Below are positions 1 through 9,023 of a stretch of DNA of 64,000 bases, piece after piece; within the stretch, counting starts at the first letter, position 1; each line of letters starts with the position of its first letter. This DNA comes from Herbinix sp. (GTDB lineage Bacteria; Bacillota; Clostridia; Lachnospirales; Lachnospiraceae): assembly GCA_029256105.1 (NCBI GenBank), contig JAQSYO010000009.1:1-64000 (forward strand), given 5' to 3'. Below the pieces are notes generated by a model. It searched no databases. It saw only the letters and a program-made list of their open reading frames with translations, and was not told the DNA's origin. A program made the position numbers and the translations under genes.

Positions 1-1
1 T

Positions 2-337
2 CCGAGAGTTACCAAAGTGGGTAAATTTCTTAGAAAAACTAGTTTAGATGAATTTCCTCAGTTCTTTAACGTCTTAAAAGGTGATATGAGCCTTGTCGGT
101 ACACGACCCCCAACAGAATCTGAATTTATACAATATGAAAGTAGACATAAAAGAAGGCTTGCCCTAAAGGCAGGTGTTACTGGTTTGTGGCAAGTTAGTG
201 GTAGAAGTGATATTAATGACTTTGAAGACGTGGTGAAGATGGATTTGGAGTATATTGATAATTGGTCTTTGAAGATGGATATTAAGATACTTTTTAAGAC
301 GGTAGGAGTTGTATTGTTTGGGAGAGGGTCAAGCTGA
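2..337 (+). CDS. Undecaprenyl-phosphate sugar-phosphate transferase, C-terminal part (cut by window edge)
   Basis: The frame is open to the window edge (first residues [17 protein letters not shown]), so only about the last 110 residues are present. The family transfers a sugar-1-phosphate to undecaprenyl phosphate at the membrane and so starts a polysaccharide repeat unit. The visible hallmarks are [28 protein letters not shown] and the [12 protein letters not shown] segment, all typical of the bacterial sugar transferase domain (WcaJ/EpsL type). A GTG at 17 is an internal codon, not a start. It heads the glycan assembly genes to its right. The sugar used cannot be read from this fragment. 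Confidence 0.93.
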   Translation, partial: PRVTKVGKFLRKTSLDEFPQFFNVLKGDMSLVGTRPPTESEFIQYESRHKRRLALKAGVTGLWQVSGRSDINDFEDVVKMDLEYIDNWSLKMDIKILFKTVGVVLFGRGSS

Positions 338-379
338 AAGATTTTAAGATATATAATTATTCAAAAGTTAGCTATACAA

Positions 380-627
380 GAACAACGTTCTGCTATGTAT
401 TGAATATTTGAGAGTTATAAAGAAATAGGGATTACGAAAATCAAAGATTTGTATTATTTATCAAATAGTCAGCTATATTCATATACAATACTCTTGCCAA
501 TGCTAAAGTGAAGGTTATGGTAGGAAATCAACTTGGTATATATCACTATTTTGATAAACATAATGTTATGACTGAGGCACTGAAAAGTGTAAGAGATAAA
601 ATAAGGTTGAAGGAGCGTTTATTATGA
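380..627 (+). pseudogene. Possible decayed gene remnant before the first glycosyltransferase
   Basis: Two short open stretches in different frames look like protein broken by a frameshift. One reads ESYKEIGITKIKDLYYLSNS and stops. Another, from about 469 to the TGA overlapping the next start, contains KVKVMVGNQLGIYHYFDKHN. The family is not recognised. A non-coding spacer remains possible. Confidence 0.25.
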
Positions 628-1706
628 AGAAGATACTCATGGTAGTGGAAGCACTTGGTGGAGGAGTATTTACATATGTTAGCCAGCTGTCAAATGATTT
701 GAGTGCTGATTTTGATGTTTATGTTGCATATGCTACTCGATCCCAAACTCCTGAAAATTTTAAAGACTTTTTTAATCCAAATGTCAATCTTGTAGAAGTA
801 AAAAAATTTGGGAATTTAAAAAATATTTTTAGCGATATAAAAGTAATTAAAGAGTTAAGAAGGATTGAAGAAGAAATCAAGCCGGATATCATCCATCTTC
901 ATTCTTCAATTGCTGGAGGTTTCGGAAGACTAGCATTTAAAGGAAAGAATAATACAGTAATTTATACACCTCATGGCTATAGCTACCTTATGGTAGGAGA
1001 GAATACCTTTATGGGTAAGATGTATAAAACCATGGAAAAATTTCTTGGAAAGAAAAATTGCATTACTTTGACATGCTGCAAGAGTGAGGAGGAAGAAGCA
1101 AAAAAGTTTTCTGAAAATACAGCATATATAGAAACTGGTGTCAACTTAGCAGATTTGTCTGCTTCACTTGATAATGTATATCCTGTTAACAGAGGTGAGT
1201 TTACTGTTTATACGCTTGGACGAATTTGTATCCAAAAGCAACCTCAATTATTTAACCAAATTGCTATGCTAACTCCCGAAGCAAAATTTATTTGGATTGG
1301 TGTAGGTGAATTAAAGGATGAGCTAAAAGCTCCCAATATTGAAATTACTGGTTGGAAACCTCGTAAAGATGCATTGGCACTTGCAAAGGGAGCAGATATA
1401 TTTATCTTATGTTCGCTAGGTGAAGCAATAGCTATGAGCCTTATTGAGATGATGTTTATTAAAAAATTATGCCTAGTAAGTAACGTAGTTGGTAATAAAG
1501 ATGTTATCAAAAATGGTATCAACGGTTATGTTTGTAATAAAGCGGAAGAGTATTCGGCTCGCATTAAACAAGCAATTAAAGAATACCCGATTGATTTACC
1601 TAAGAAAGCCTATGAAGATGTCCTTAATATATATAATACTAACAGTATGAAGGAAAAATATGTTCAGTTTTATTCTAACGTAGACGATGGAAAATACAAT
1701 AAATAA
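624..1706 (+). CDS. Glycosyltransferase family 4
   Basis: A GT-B fold glycosyltransferase of 360 residues, expected on the cytoplasmic membrane face adding one sugar to the lipid-linked repeat unit. The N-terminal Rossmann half begins MKKILMVVEALGGGVFTYVS with the Gly-rich loop of GT4 enzymes and contains the KPDIIHLHSS strand and YTPHGYSY. The C-terminal half has YTLGRICIQKQP, FIWIGVGE and an acidic GEAIAMSLIEMM segment in the usual donor-binding E-x7-E position. The start follows AAGGAG. Donor and acceptor are unknown. Confidence 0.88.
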   Translation: MKKILMVVEALGGGVFTYVSQLSNDLSADFDVYVAYATRSQTPENFKDFFNPNVNLVEVKKFGNLKNIFSDIKVIKELRRIEEEIKPDIIHLHSSIAGGFGRLAFKGKNNTVIYTPHGYSYLMVGENTFMGKMYKTMEKFLGKKNCITLTCCKSEEEEAKKFSENTAYIETGVNLADLSASLDNVYPVNRGEFTVYTLGRICIQKQPQLFNQIAMLTPEAKFIWIGVGELKDELKAPNIEITGWKPRKDALALAKGADIFILCSLGEAIAMSLIEMMFIKKLCLVSNVVGNKDVIKNGINGYVCNKAEEYSARIKQAIKEYPIDLPKKAYEDVLNIYNTNSMKEKYVQFYSNVDDGKYNK

Positions 1707-1802
1707 GGCGTTCCGATAAACAATGCTTTTTTACATAATAAAGAAACTAGGAATTTTGAAGTAAAAGTAAATGTAAATGGACAAATAAAGTGAGGTGTGT
1801 AA

Positions 1803-2270
1803 ATGGAGCATTCTAAAAAAATATGCTTTATTGCTTCTTCAGGCGGGCATTTGGAGCAAATAAATCAGTTGAAAATGGTGGCAAAAGAATATGATTCATA
1901 TTATGTTTTGCCTAAAAATAAAAGCACTTTAAGCTTTAAAGACAGAAAATATCTTGTGGGAGACTTTTATCGTAAAAAGCGCGAGGAATTCATATTTCGA
2001 TTTTTGTATACTGCACTTCAACAGTTAATAATCTTTATTCAGGAGCAGCCAGATATTGTTATTACAACTGGTGCTGGAGTCGTTATTCCAACTTGCCTTT
2101 ATGCGAAAATGTTTGGGAAAAAACTTATTTACATAGAAAGTTTTGCTCGAATGAAAAGCTTAAATAGAACCGGTGAACTGTTATATAAATATTCAGATTT
2201 GTTCATCGTTCAATGGGATGAACTTTTGAAAATTTGTCCCAAAGCAGTGTATGGGGGGTGGATATATTGA
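1803..2270 (+). CDS. Alg14-type glycosyltransferase subunit (PssD/EpsE-like)
   Basis: A protein of 155 residues matching the Alg14/PssD family, the membrane-docking, acceptor-binding half of a split GT28-type glycosyltransferase. The start ICFIASSGGHLEQINQL carries the characteristic SGGHL motif. ITTGAGVVIPTCLYAKMFGK and KLIYIESFAR follow as in the family. Its stop overlaps the start of the next gene, which encodes the catalytic partner, as in streptococcal and lactococcal capsule loci. It probably acts early, adding a second sugar to the primed lipid; the exact sugar is not predictable. Confidence 0.9.
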   Translation: MEHSKKICFIASSGGHLEQINQLKMVAKEYDSYYVLPKNKSTLSFKDRKYLVGDFYRKKREEFIFRFLYTALQQLIIFIQEQPDIVITTGAGVVIPTCLYAKMFGKKLIYIESFARMKSLNRTGELLYKYSDLFIVQWDELLKICPKAVYGGWIY

Positions 2271-2749
2271 TATTCGTGTGTGTTGGTGCGTCGGAGTATC
2301 CATTTGATCGGTTATTGAAGATTCTCGATGAATTATGTGATGAGGGTATTATTGATGGTGCTGATGTAGTTGCTCAAATTGGATCAACAACATATTCACC
2401 TCGGAATTATAAATCATTTGACCTTATTGCTAGAGATGATTACCAGAGATATGTTGATGCTGCTGATATTATTATTACTCACGCAGGTACGGGTAGTGTG
2501 GTTCCTCCTTTAAGACAAGGAAAGAAAATTATTATTTTTCCAAGATTGGTAAAGTATAGGGAACATTTGGACAATCATCAATTGGAGTTGGCTGAAACAT
2601 TCACGCAGCAAGGCTATGCTTTGTGTGCCCAAAACATTGGTGAATTGAGAAAATGTTTGGGGAATGTGGAGGATTTTATCCCGAATCAGTTTGTTTCTAA
2701 CAACACAAGACTGAATGAATTAGTAATTGATTATATTAGGCAGTGGTGA
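2267..2749 (+). CDS. Alg13-type glycosyltransferase catalytic subunit (PssE/EpsF-like)
   Basis: The donor-binding half of the split glycosyltransferase, equivalent to the GT28 C-terminal domain. TTG at 2267 is preferred: it gives MIFVCVGASEYPFDRLLK, the canonical Alg13 start, sits 6 bases after a G-rich Shine-Dalgarno (GGGGGGTGG) and overlaps the upstream stop as TTGA. An upstream in-frame TTG at 2234 would add an atypical extension. The IITHAGTGSV motif is the family UDP-sugar loop. Translational coupling with the Alg14-like gene fits an obligate heterodimer. Confidence 0.88.
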   Translation: MIFVCVGASEYPFDRLLKILDELCDEGIIDGADVVAQIGSTTYSPRNYKSFDLIARDDYQRYVDAADIIITHAGTGSVVPPLRQGKKIIIFPRLVKYREHLDNHQLELAETFTQQGYALCAQNIGELRKCLGNVEDFIPNQFVSNNTRLNELVIDYIRQW

Positions 2750-2814
2750 TGGTGAGTGATGTAGATCTAGATAGAATAGGGTAAATATTCCAATAAAAAG
2801 TAGGAGTATGATAG

Positions 2815-3921
2815 ATGAAAGTATTAATGATAGGAAGCAATCCGAGTGTAAGGGGTGGGATCACAAGTGTAGTCACTCAGTTATTAGACCATGACTGGAG
2901 AAAAGACGGTATAGATATGAAGTTCATTCCTACATACTTAGAAGCAGGAACCTGTAAGAAGTTACTCTACTTCATTCAAGCATATATAAAAATAGTGTGG
3001 TCTTTAATTACCTTTAAACCAGATTTGCTCCATATTCATATGTCATATAAGGGTAGTTTTCAAAGAAAGTATATGATTCATAAACTTTGTAAGAGGTTTG
3101 GTAGAAAAGATATAATTCATCTCCATGGTTCTGAGTTTAAGAAGTATTATGAGGAATCACGTAACAAGACGAAGAGTAAGATAAAAGAGCTACTTAGGGA
3201 CTGTGATTCAATGATGGTCCTCGGAGAAGAGTGGGATACACAAGTTAAGGGAATTGAGCCTGCGGCTAAAACTGTTGTTGTTAGAAACGCGGTGAAAATT
3301 CCTTCTGAGACTGTTGAATGGTGCAATGATTTCTGCCAAGTATTGTTCCTTGGTGTTCTCACCAAGAGAAAAGGTGTTCATGATTTATTGGATGCCGTTG
3401 CTATGCTAGAGAAACAGGGGGCATTGAATAAGATAAAATTTGTCATAGCTGGCAGTGGTGTCGAGGAGGAAGCCCTTAAGAAAAAGTGTTCAGAAATGCA
3501 ACTAGAGGGTTATGTGGAATTTTTAGGATGGACAGCTGGCAAAAAAAAGATTGAGCTATTAAAGCATAGCCAAGTACTGGTATTACCTTCTTACAACGAA
3601 GGGTTACCAATTGCGATTTTGGAAGCTATCAGCTTTGGACTTCCAGTTATAAGCACCAGAGTAGGTGATATCTCATCGTCAGTTATTGATTGTGAGAACG
3701 GTTATCTAATTACTCCAGGTGATGTGAGTAGTTTAGCAACTATGATCGGTAGAATTATATCTGATAAAGAACTGTATTTACGATTGAGCCGGAATGCTAG
3801 AAAACTAGCGGAAGAAAAGTTCTCGGAAGAGAAGTTTTTTGATCTGTTGAAGGAACATTATTTTAATTTGTACGAAGAGAATAAAAATAAGAAGGTAAAA
3901 AAAATTACTTTCAAAAAATAG
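2815..3921 (+). CDS. Glycosyltransferase family 4
   Basis: A GT-B glycosyltransferase of 368 residues. The N-terminus MKVLMIGSNPSVRGGITSVV has the RGGI loop, followed by KPDLLHIHMSYKGSFQRK and IIHLHGSEF. The C-terminal half is textbook GT4: VLFLGVLTKRKGVHDLLDAV, FVIAGSGVEEEALK, and LPSYNEGLPIAILEAISFGL with both donor-contacting glutamates. The tail is Lys-rich and may contact the membrane. It probably adds an internal sugar of the repeat unit; donor unknown. Confidence 0.92.
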   Translation: MKVLMIGSNPSVRGGITSVVTQLLDHDWRKDGIDMKFIPTYLEAGTCKKLLYFIQAYIKIVWSLITFKPDLLHIHMSYKGSFQRKYMIHKLCKRFGRKDIIHLHGSEFKKYYEESRNKTKSKIKELLRDCDSMMVLGEEWDTQVKGIEPAAKTVVVRNAVKIPSETVEWCNDFCQVLFLGVLTKRKGVHDLLDAVAMLEKQGALNKIKFVIAGSGVEEEALKKKCSEMQLEGYVEFLGWTAGKKKIELLKHSQVLVLPSYNEGLPIAILEAISFGLPVISTRVGDISSSVIDCENGYLITPGDVSSLATMIGRIISDKELYLRLSRNARKLAEEKFSEEKFFDLLKEHYFNLYEENKNKKVKKITFKK

Positions 3922-4298
3922 TGTAGAGTTAAGACAAATTAAAATTGAAAATTAAAAAATATATAGTAAATTTACATTTGAGATGCAAATAAAGTGAGGT
4001 TTTTCAATAAGTAATTTCAATCGATGTTTTGTAATTGTAACGTTAGATTAGATTCTTTAATAGAATTCTATAATTCGAGGAATACGTTTTAAATCAGATA
4101 GGAATTCCATCAAAAACTAACATACATCAATAGAGTTTTGGCTTGACATCATTGATACTAATAATTAGCAAATAAGCAACCACTGATAAATATGAAATTT
4201 TAATCATAAGTGCCTATTGGTAGTGTTTTGATTATATAAAATTACTATAAGCATAATGCAATGTATAAAAATGAAATTGCATATATGGAGGGATGAAT
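3922..4298 (+). other. AT-rich spacer, no gene seen
   Basis: No convincing coding frame. A TTGACA lies near 4143 but has no good -10 at 16-18 bases, so a promoter for the downstream acetyltransferase is only possible. A 15-base string CAAATAAAGTGAGGT near 3987 also occurs near 1782, upstream of the Alg14-like gene, suggesting a shared leader or duplicated scrap. Confidence 0.4.
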
Positions 4299-4847
4299 AT
4301 GATATCGAGTAAAAAGGAGTATCGAGAATATTTACTGTCCGACAAGAGAGCAAACAATATTAAACGTAAGTATCCTATTGTTGGATACGATTATATATGG
4401 ATATACCTGAGAATCTTAAGACGGCTTGAGTACAAAATAAATTGCAAAAGTAATAATGTAATAAATAAAATTTTAGTTATTATAGATACAATGAAATTGC
4501 GTCAGTATAGTGTAAAACTTGGAATAACTATCCTTCCTAATTCATTTGGTAAAGGGCTAACATTGTGGCATTACGGGTCTATTATCGTAAATCAAACCGC
4601 GAAAGGTGGAGATTATGTTACATTACAATCGGGTATTAATATATCTGAGAATGTGGTGTTAGGCAATGATGTATATATTGCACCTGGCGCTAAAATTCTG
4701 AGTAATGTGCTTATTGCAGATGCAGTAATTATTGGTGCTAATTCAGTTGTAACAAAAAATATTGAAGAAAAAAATACTACTTGGGTTGGCATACCAGCAA
4801 AAAAAATATCTAATGAAGGATATATAAGACGAAGTGAGTCAATCTAA
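4299..4847 (+). CDS. Hexapeptide-repeat O-acetyltransferase (serine acetyltransferase-like fold)
   Basis: An acetyl-CoA-dependent transferase of 182 residues with a left-handed beta-helix. The hexapeptide region runs from about residue 85 to 165 (HYGSIIVNQTAKGGDYVTLQ, VVLGNDVYIAPGAKILSNV, IIGANSVVTK) and ends in the CysE-like WVGIPAKKIS. The helical N-terminal part is shorter than in true CysE, so it probably decorates the polysaccharide rather than making O-acetylserine. The second Met is chosen because GGAGGG directly abuts the first ATG (4293) and is 6 bases from 4299. Confidence 0.82.
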   Translation: MISSKKEYREYLLSDKRANNIKRKYPIVGYDYIWIYLRILRRLEYKINCKSNNVINKILVIIDTMKLRQYSVKLGITILPNSFGKGLTLWHYGSIIVNQTAKGGDYVTLQSGINISENVVLGNDVYIAPGAKILSNVLIADAVIIGANSVVTKNIEEKNTTWVGIPAKKISNEGYIRRSESI

Positions 4848-4879
4848 ATAGTTTATTGACTTGGTATATGGAGGTAATG

Positions 4880-6025
4880 ATGTATAAAAACTTATTATTA
4901 GTATGTTTGAGAAAAGCCGGGGCAGCGCCAACATTCTCTATTGGAATGGCAGAGGGATTTGCACATAACGGGTTTAATGTGTATGTAATACTTTCGTCGG
5001 CAATAACTAATAAAGAAGAATGGGATGATTGTAAATATGTAAAAGAGATCTATTATTTAAATAATGGGGACAAAATACATTTTATAGAAGCTAACATCAA
5101 ATATTTTATTAAAGAAAAAAAGAAAATCAAAAAAACTTTTAAGGATATAAATTTTGATTATGTAATATGCACAATGCCGCATCCTTGGGCTACTAGTGTT
5201 ATGAAAATAGTTTCGTCGAACAAATTACTATCAGTTTGTCATGATCCATCTCCTCATTCTGGGGAGAATCAATATAGCGTTCAGATGTCAAGATGGCATT
5301 ATAAATCAATGGATAAGCTAATTGTTCTTACCGAAGCATTTAGAGGGTTAGCTTCACAAAATTTTAAAATCCCTATTGATGATGTGTATTTTATGCCACA
5401 CGGGAAAATGAGTACCTACAAGAAAAAACAGATTCTTGACGGTTCAAATTGGTATAAGCAAAACAATATCAATTTCCTGTTTTTTGGTAAGATAGAAAAA
5501 TATAAAGGCCTTAACATATTAGCTATTGCATATAAAATTGTGTCAAGTAAAATCAAAAATGTTACATTAACTATTGCGGGCAATGGAACATTTAACGAAT
5601 ATTTAAAAGAATTTTCGAGCTTACAAAACGTTCGCATAGTTAATAAATATATCCCAGATAATGAAGTGGGGAAATATTTTGATGGGCCAAATATTATAAC
5701 TGTTTTACCATATCTTGATGCTACTCAGTCTGGTATTATCCCTATAGCCATGGAATATGAATCTCCCATAATTACATCAAATTTAGCAAGTCTTAAAGCA
5801 CAGCTAAATAATGGAAAAATAGGCTACTATTTTCAAAGCGGAAGTAGCAGAGAATTGGCTGATATAATGATTTCTGTGGCAAATGATGTTGAAAGTAGAA
5901 ACCTTCAAATTGAATTAATGAGAACTTTTCTAAACGAATTGAACTGGGTTAATATTATTAAAAAATTCTGTATGTCATTATCGTCGGAGAGTGTATATGA
6001 AAAAGATTGCAATAATATTAGTTAA
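4880..6025 (+). CDS. GT4-like glycosyltransferase
   Basis: A GT-B fold glycosyltransferase of about 381 residues. The N-terminus YKNLLLVCLRKAGAAPTFSI lacks the standard GG loop, so it is a divergent member. The C-terminal half is clearer: FLFFGKIEKYKGLNILAIAY, LTIAGNGTFNEYL and LPYLDATQSGIIPIAMEYES. ATG 4880 follows GGAGG; the longer TTG start at 4856 would place the ribosome site inside the gene. Its 3' end overlaps the next gene by 29 bases, indicating one operon. Substrates are unknown. Confidence 0.8.
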   Translation: MYKNLLLVCLRKAGAAPTFSIGMAEGFAHNGFNVYVILSSAITNKEEWDDCKYVKEIYYLNNGDKIHFIEANIKYFIKEKKKIKKTFKDINFDYVICTMPHPWATSVMKIVSSNKLLSVCHDPSPHSGENQYSVQMSRWHYKSMDKLIVLTEAFRGLASQNFKIPIDDVYFMPHGKMSTYKKKQILDGSNWYKQNNINFLFFGKIEKYKGLNILAIAYKIVSSKIKNVTLTIAGNGTFNEYLKEFSSLQNVRIVNKYIPDNEVGKYFDGPNIITVLPYLDATQSGIIPIAMEYESPIITSNLASLKAQLNNGKIGYYFQSGSSRELADIMISVANDVESRNLQIELMRTFLNELNWVNIIKKFCMSLSSESVYEKDCNNIS

Positions 6026-6893
6026 TTATAATAATTACAAAGATACAATCGATTGTATCGAGAGTTTGTTGAGAATTAATTATCAAAATATTGAGGTGAT
6101 TATAGTAGATAATTGCTCAAGTAATAATTCTGCTATAATTATTAATGAAGAATATAAAAATAACACAAAAATTCATTTAATATCAAGCTGCCAGAACCTT
6201 GGATTTTCTGGAGGTAATAATCTGGGAATTTCGCATGCGTTCAAAAATAGTGCTGATTATGTATTGCTGTTAAACAATGACACAGTAGTTGAAAAAAATT
6301 TCTTGGATGAGGTGGTACAGTTTTATGAAAGTAACGATAAAGCAGGTATCGTCACAGGAAAAATTAAATACTTTTATGATAAAAATTTGATCTGGTATGC
6401 TGGCGGGGAATACAATAAGCTGAAAGCAAGATCAATTCATTTTGGAGCAAAATGTGAAGATAATGGAGATTATGATAAAATTAAGGAAATATCATTTATT
6501 TGTGGATGTTACATGTTTATGAGTACATGCGTTCTTTATGATTTGGGAATTTTACCTGAGGAATATTTTCTTTACTTTGAAGATACGGCATATTCATTGA
6601 ATGCTTTAAAAAGAGGATATAAATTGCTATACTTTCCCAAATCAGTTATTTATCATAAGGTAAGTGCATCTACCGGTGCTTTCTCACAGAGGACACAGTA
6701 TTATTTTTCGCGTAATGGTTATCAAGTCGTAAAAACAAATTATAAAGGAATGTTTAAATATTGTGCTTATTTATGTTATACGTATTATATGATAAAAAAA
6801 ATAATCATTGATAAATTCAATTTTAAAATAGTAGTGAAAGGAGCAATCGACTGCTTTTTAAATAAGATGGGTAAGTATGAATTATATATATAG
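5997..6893 (+). CDS. Glycosyltransferase family 2 (rhamnosyltransferase-like)
   Basis: A GT-A inverting glycosyltransferase of 298 residues. The signature runs IAIILVNYNNYKDTIDCIES, VIIVDNCSSNN, NLGFSGGNNLGI and YVLLLNNDTVV (metal-binding DxD-like NND), then the acceptor region EEYFLYFEDTAYSLN. This pattern is common in enzymes that add rhamnose or related sugars to O-antigens and capsules. ATG 5997 is preferred over GTG 5991 because GGAGAG lies 5-6 bases before it. The C-terminal part is basic and hydrophobic, as expected at the membrane. Confidence 0.9.
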   Translation: MKKIAIILVNYNNYKDTIDCIESLLRINYQNIEVIIVDNCSSNNSAIIINEEYKNNTKIHLISSCQNLGFSGGNNLGISHAFKNSADYVLLLNNDTVVEKNFLDEVVQFYESNDKAGIVTGKIKYFYDKNLIWYAGGEYNKLKARSIHFGAKCEDNGDYDKIKEISFICGCYMFMSTCVLYDLGILPEEYFLYFEDTAYSLNALKRGYKLLYFPKSVIYHKVSASTGAFSQRTQYYFSRNGYQVVKTNYKGMFKYCAYLCYTYYMIKKIIIDKFNFKIVVKGAIDCFLNKMGKYELYI

Positions 6894-6939
6894 GGTTCGA
6901 CCTAGATTTATAATTTAAAACAATATAGGAGGCGTTATC

Positions 6940-7470
6940 ATGCTTAATTTAACAAAATTAATAAATAAAATTAGAATGAAGAGATGGTTATCAGATGGAT
7001 TAACAGTAGGAAGTAATTTTCAATTATGTAGAGGTGCTTCTTTAGATTCATCGTTTCCATGGCTCATCACAATTGGTGACAATGTCACGATGGCAGCAGA
7101 TTCATACATTTTGGCACATGATGGTTCTACAAAAAAAATTGTTGGTTATTCGAAACTAGGCAAAGTTAAGATTGGAAATAATGTTTTCATTGGAGCAAAG
7201 GCAATTGTTTTACCTGGATGTAGTGTCGGAAATGATGTTGTTATAGCTGCAGGTTGTATTGTAAATCATGATTTGCCATCTAATGTCGTAGTTGCGGGTA
7301 CACCTGCGAAAGTTATTCAGGACATTGCTACTTTTTATGAAAAACATCATAATTTAATTAATGAACTACCTATATTTGAGAAAGAGTATACGAATGGGGG
7401 AGGCATTAGCAAAGATAGAAAAAGAGAAATGATTGAAAAATTAGAGCATTGCAACGGTTATGTAGTGTAA
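6940..7470 (+). CDS. Hexapeptide-repeat acetyltransferase (maltose/galactoside acetyltransferase-like)
   Basis: A left-handed beta-helix acetyltransferase of 176 residues. The repeat zone includes WLITIGDNVTMAADSYILAH (with the active-site His region AHDGS), KVKIGNNVFIGAKAIVLPGC, VVIAAGCIVNHDLPSNVV and the AGTPAKVI exit motif of the MAT/VatB subgroup. It probably O-acetylates a sugar of the repeat unit. A clean AGGAGG lies upstream. It is unrelated at sequence level to the acetyltransferase at 4.3 kb, so two modifications are likely. Confidence 0.87.
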   Translation: MLNLTKLINKIRMKRWLSDGLTVGSNFQLCRGASLDSSFPWLITIGDNVTMAADSYILAHDGSTKKIVGYSKLGKVKIGNNVFIGAKAIVLPGCSVGNDVVIAAGCIVNHDLPSNVVVAGTPAKVIQDIATFYEKHHNLINELPIFEKEYTNGGGISKDRKREMIEKLEHCNGYVV

Positions 7471-7571
7471 ATAAAACCAGATTGGTCTATTAATATAAAT
7501 CCTCCATTCGGAGTAACAACTAACGATCGGTCAGATAAATTAGGACTAGGAGAGCATAGGAGAATTAACCC

Positions 7572-8825
7572 TTGAAAATAAGAAAGATACAGATAATTAT
7601 AACAATACTTATGCTTGCTGTTTTACTAGATATATCATTCATGTTTCTGTTTAAAATGAATGTTTTATTGATTAAATATAAAGCAATAATAATAGCTATT
7701 CTTGGGATAACTTCTGCGATTTGGATAAATAAGAAAGGAAGTCTTAGGGAAAAACTTAATAAATACACTTCGTTTATACAAAATTATTGTATGATACTAT
7801 TGTTTTCACTTGCAGCACTTATTATCTATAGCATAATTCGCTATCCGCAGCAAAATATAAAACAGGTATTAAACGCAAGTGTTTATTATTTTTATTTCTT
7901 TTATATCTATGCAATTATTTTGATTTTAGATGCCAAGGGGATAGACAAGGTATTTAAATTAGTTAACTACATAATGGTAGTGTGGTATGGCATTCTAATA
8001 GTTCAGAGTATATTATATAGCACAAATGGAACTTTAATAATTCATTATGACAATGTTAGTACTAGAAATGGCATTAGAATTACAATGTATACTTTAGCAC
8101 ATTTGATGCTTCTATACAATTTCGATGCAATTTATCACAAAAGAAAGCACATTAAAAATCGTATTCTTCTGTGGGTAAGTTTAATGATGGGGATGTATTG
8201 CCTCATAGTAGTGGAGCAAACCAGAGGTTACATTATTTCAGTCTTCTTAGCATTTTTATTTGATATTTTATCGAATAATCATTCAAATAAAAAAAAGGTG
8301 CGAGTTGTCTTTGTGCTTGCAGTTGCTACATATTTCGTTTTTTATAGCGAATACTTTAATACTTTAGTAACCTCTTTATTTCAAGCAACATCTGAATACG
8401 GTTATGACCAAACGCAAAGGGTAGGTGCTTTTACATATTTTTGGTATTGGTTTCAGAAATCGCCATTGTTCGGATTTGGTTTTATTTCATTTGGGAATTA
8501 CTATGACAGTATTTTAAGAGGTGCCTATGGTAATTATCATTTAACAGATACTGGGTTCGTTGGTTTATTGGGAGAAATGGGGATTTTTGCATTTGTCATA
8601 TATGGTATTTTAATTACACGATTTGTTTTTATTCTTAATCAACTTTCTAAGATGGGACAGATGAGAAATGAGGGGTTTTTACAATCGCTATTTATATATA
8701 TTTTGTCTACGTCGCTGACATTGATTATGTTTTATGATTCTACAGCGCTATTGTTTCCGTTGTCGTTCGCCTTATTTGAATATAAGTATTATAAAGAGAG
8801 GAAATTCTTTAATTATTCTTATTAG
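7572..8825 (+). CDS. Wzy-like polysaccharide polymerase / O-antigen ligase family membrane protein
   Basis: A polytopic membrane protein of 417 residues with about ten hydrophobic segments. The family polymerises lipid-linked repeat units on the outer membrane face. The large extracytoplasmic loop near residues 270-330 carries YDQTQRVGAF and SPLFGFGFISFGN, resembling the loop conserved in the Wzy_C/O-antigen ligase superfamily, followed by TDTGFVGLLGEMGI. TTG 7572 follows AGGAG by about 9 bases. Wzy proteins diverge strongly, so the call rests on topology, the loop motif and position beside the flippase. Confidence 0.78.
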   Translation: MKIRKIQIIITILMLAVLLDISFMFLFKMNVLLIKYKAIIIAILGITSAIWINKKGSLREKLNKYTSFIQNYCMILLFSLAALIIYSIIRYPQQNIKQVLNASVYYFYFFYIYAIILILDAKGIDKVFKLVNYIMVVWYGILIVQSILYSTNGTLIIHYDNVSTRNGIRITMYTLAHLMLLYNFDAIYHKRKHIKNRILLWVSLMMGMYCLIVVEQTRGYIISVFLAFLFDILSNNHSNKKKVRVVFVLAVATYFVFYSEYFNTLVTSLFQATSEYGYDQTQRVGAFTYFWYWFQKSPLFGFGFISFGNYYDSILRGAYGNYHLTDTGFVGLLGEMGIFAFVIYGILITRFVFILNQLSKMGQMRNEGFLQSLFIYILSTSLTLIMFYDSTALLFPLSFALFEYKYYKERKFFNYSY

Positions 8826-9023
8826 TACTACATACTCAGGTAGTTATCTGCATAAAGTTTATTCGAATTACATTCAAGAAGAGTAGGTTCGGAAACTCTT
8901 TAGAAAATATGCATTTACTATGAATAGTTTCAAAATAGATTTTAAGAAGTAAATAATACATAGAGAATATAAGGAACTTAGAGTTGTTGAACAATTCTAA
9001 AAGAATTATTTAGAGGTGGTGTA

